Notes under the pieces: model-generated
The model's database searches: none
The model's input: only the letters and a program-made list of their open reading frames with translations
Told to the model about the DNA's origin: nothing
Position numbers and translations under genes: made by a program
Shown: positions 6,299 to 7,567 of the stretch, piece by piece
How the letters are laid out: every line of letters begins with the position of its first letter
How positions within the stretch are numbered: the first letter of the stretch is position 1
NCBI GenBank assembly: GCA_023379515.1
Contig: JAMCQQ010000131.1
Location: forward strand, 1 to 7,567
DNA length: 7,567 nucleotides
DNA from: Actinomycetota bacterium
GTDB lineage: Bacteria > Actinomycetota > Humimicrobiia > Humimicrobiales > Humimicrobiaceae
Reading direction: 5' to 3'

Positions 6299-7567
6299 TT
6301 AAACCTTAAGGCAGCTAAATTTAAACCCAGCATCATCCAAAAAAGTGATGCTACTTTGGATGCTTCAAAGACATCTATAAATAATCCATTAACAACAAAT
6401 GCAACCAGCATTGATAAAACTCCTGCAGATAAAAACTTTATCAACTTGCTGTCACTCTTAATCAAATGAAGTAGTCTTTTAAAAACCTCAACTAGAATTA
6501 GAATAAGCGCTGCTGTACCCAAGAGTCCCACTTCTCCTAAAGACCTCAGAAAATCATTATCCGTTGCTATGTCTATTGAAGAATATCCTGTTCCAAGTAA
6601 AGGATTTTTAGAAATCAATATTTTTGGTTGTTGCCATTCTATTTTTAATCTTATCTGGAAAGATCTATAAACTCCTAACTGAGTAGTATCAACCGGCTCA
6701 CCAGGAGTAATATCAGTTGCTATTTCCCCTGATGAAGTGGCAAAAGTGGAACTAGAAGCAGAAGTGCTTGAGGTTTTTACTGCGAGTGTCGGAATATTTA
6801 ATTTACTCCTCACCTCTTGATCCCGAGTTTGCCCGGTATATCTTTGACCTGAAGAAAAAAGATTAACAGTAACCGTTGATATAAAACGGTCGCGAAGCTG
6901 TGAGGGATAAATTAAAATTATTGCAGCCCCAACCAGAATAAGTAAAATATACTTTGTTTTTTTGGTAAAGAAAAGTGCGGAAATTATACCTACAAAGGCT
7001 GACAAGAAAGATAATCTTGCTGCTGTCATAATTAGAACTACCAAAGAAAGCGTACCCAAAGCGGCAATAATTACTTTTATCTTTTTTGAGAAAGCAAAAA
7101 ACAAAGCAGTTAGTATTGAAATAGTCATTGCTAAAAATGCAGCTAAATCATAATGCCCCGCAAAAGTAGAATTAACTCTGGCTGGGGCTGCAATAATTAA
7201 AATTAATCCTTTTGAGAATTCTGAATTAGTAGTAGAGATTACCGGCCAATCCAAATACTGTTGACCTAAAGCATACAAATTAACAGATAAAACAGCTAAT
7301 GCCAAAAAGATTAAAATCCAAATAAGCTGCTTTTTGCTTCTGACCACACTTGCCAAAACAGGCAAAAGCATCATAAATTCCATCCTTCTTAGCAAATGCA
7401 ATATGCTGATATGTGCCACTACACTATGCGTTAAAAAAATAGCTGAAAAAGTTGAAACTGCTCCTATAAATAAAAATAACAATAGTGCTTGTATTAATTT
7501 GTCTTTCAAAAATGTTTTCAGATTGTTCGATAACACTAAATAAATAGCTTTAAACCACTCCCCTCTT
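6295..7567 (-). CDS. O-antigen ligase/polymerase-like protein (Wzy_C family), 5' end cut by the window
   Basis: This polytopic membrane protein belongs to the O-antigen ligase/polymerase superfamily (PF04932), which joins or polymerises lipid-linked glycan on the outer membrane face. Numbering from the internal GTG at 7536, helices occur near 15-35, 53-66, 71-90, 131-149, 153-172, 174-191, 195-210, 339-355 and 368-387. The large outer loop (about 211-330) holds a Ser/Thr-rich tract (255-269), RSFQIRLKIEW (291-301), NPLLGTGYSS (311-320) and TDNDFLRSLGEVGLLG (325-340), the last matching the family's Wzy_C signature. AGHYDLAAF (126-134) is another recurring element. The frame stays open upstream of that GTG to the window edge (RGEWFKAIYL), no Shine-Dalgarno is suitably placed, and the first helices of the family are absent, so the true start lies to the right. 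It ends with TGA overlapping the GT39 ATG. Ligase and polymerase roles cannot be separated by sequence. Confidence 0.9.
   Translation of the reverse strand, partial: RGEWFKAIYLVLSNNLKTFLKDKLIQALLLFLFIGAVSTFSAIFLTHSVVAHISILHLLRRMEFMMLLPVLASVVRSKKQLIWILIFLALAVLSVNLYALGQQYLDWPVISTTNSEFSKGLILIIAAPARVNSTFAGHYDLAAFLAMTISILTALFFAFSKKIKVIIAALGTLSLVVLIMTAARLSFLSAFVGIISALFFTKKTKYILLILVGAAIILIYPSQLRDRFISTVTVNLFSSGQRYTGQTRDQEVRSKLNIPTLAVKTSSTSASSSTFATSSGEIATDITPGEPVDTTQLGVYRSFQIRLKIEWQQPKILISKNPLLGTGYSSIDIATDNDFLRSLGEVGLLGTAALILILVEVFKRLLHLIKSDSKLIKFLSAGVLSMLVAFVVNGLFIDVFEASKVASLFWMMLGLNLAALRFK

Noticed and set aside
6962..7543. Plus-strand open frames at 6962-7153 and 7334-7543
   Set aside because: They are antisense to membrane helices of the polymerase/ligase gene and show no features of their own.

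Overview
The window is one tightly packed, AT-rich gene cluster read entirely from the minus strand (right to left). It encodes assembly of a cell-surface polysaccharide. The style suggests a Candidate Phyla Radiation (Patescibacteria) genome, perhaps of the Microgenomates type: compact genes, 4-bp overlaps, few Shine-Dalgarno sites, a DUF4012 protein beside a short sugar-phosphate transferase, and lineage-style variants such as 'GPVLADTPMRTG' in that transferase. This placement is inferred from sequence style and was not tested by a search. TGA and TAA both act as ordinary stops, so the code looks standard (table 11).

In transcription order the cluster holds: (1) an O-antigen ligase/polymerase-like membrane protein (6295-7567), cut by the right window edge; (2) a GT39/ArnT-like membrane glycosyltransferase (4838-6298), broken by one in-frame TAA at 5486-5488; (3-5) three GT-B fold, GT4-type glycosyltransferases (3651-4841, 2551-3654, 1529-2545); (6) a bacterial sugar transferase (897-1526), expected to start the glycan on undecaprenyl phosphate; (7) a membrane-anchored DUF4012 protein (1-878), cut by the left window edge. 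No intergenic gap exceeds 18 bp, and no internal promoter or terminator was seen, so the set is probably one operon that starts and ends outside the window.

A plausible division of labour, by family analogy, is as follows. The sugar transferase loads the first sugar phosphate on the lipid carrier. The GT4 enzymes extend the chain in the cytoplasm. The GT39 enzyme adds a sugar from a polyprenyl-phosphate donor outside the membrane. The Wzy/WaaL-like protein polymerises or ligates the chain. DUF4012 has no established function, but its placement suggests a surface step. No flippase, chain-length regulator or nucleotide-sugar gene is visible here.

The points most worth attention are the nonsense-interrupted GT39 gene, with its stop lying between two copies of GTTGGTT; an apparent deletion of about 20 residues in the donor-binding domain of one GT4; and the edge-truncated DUF4012 gene, which has no stop in the window and is easily missed.
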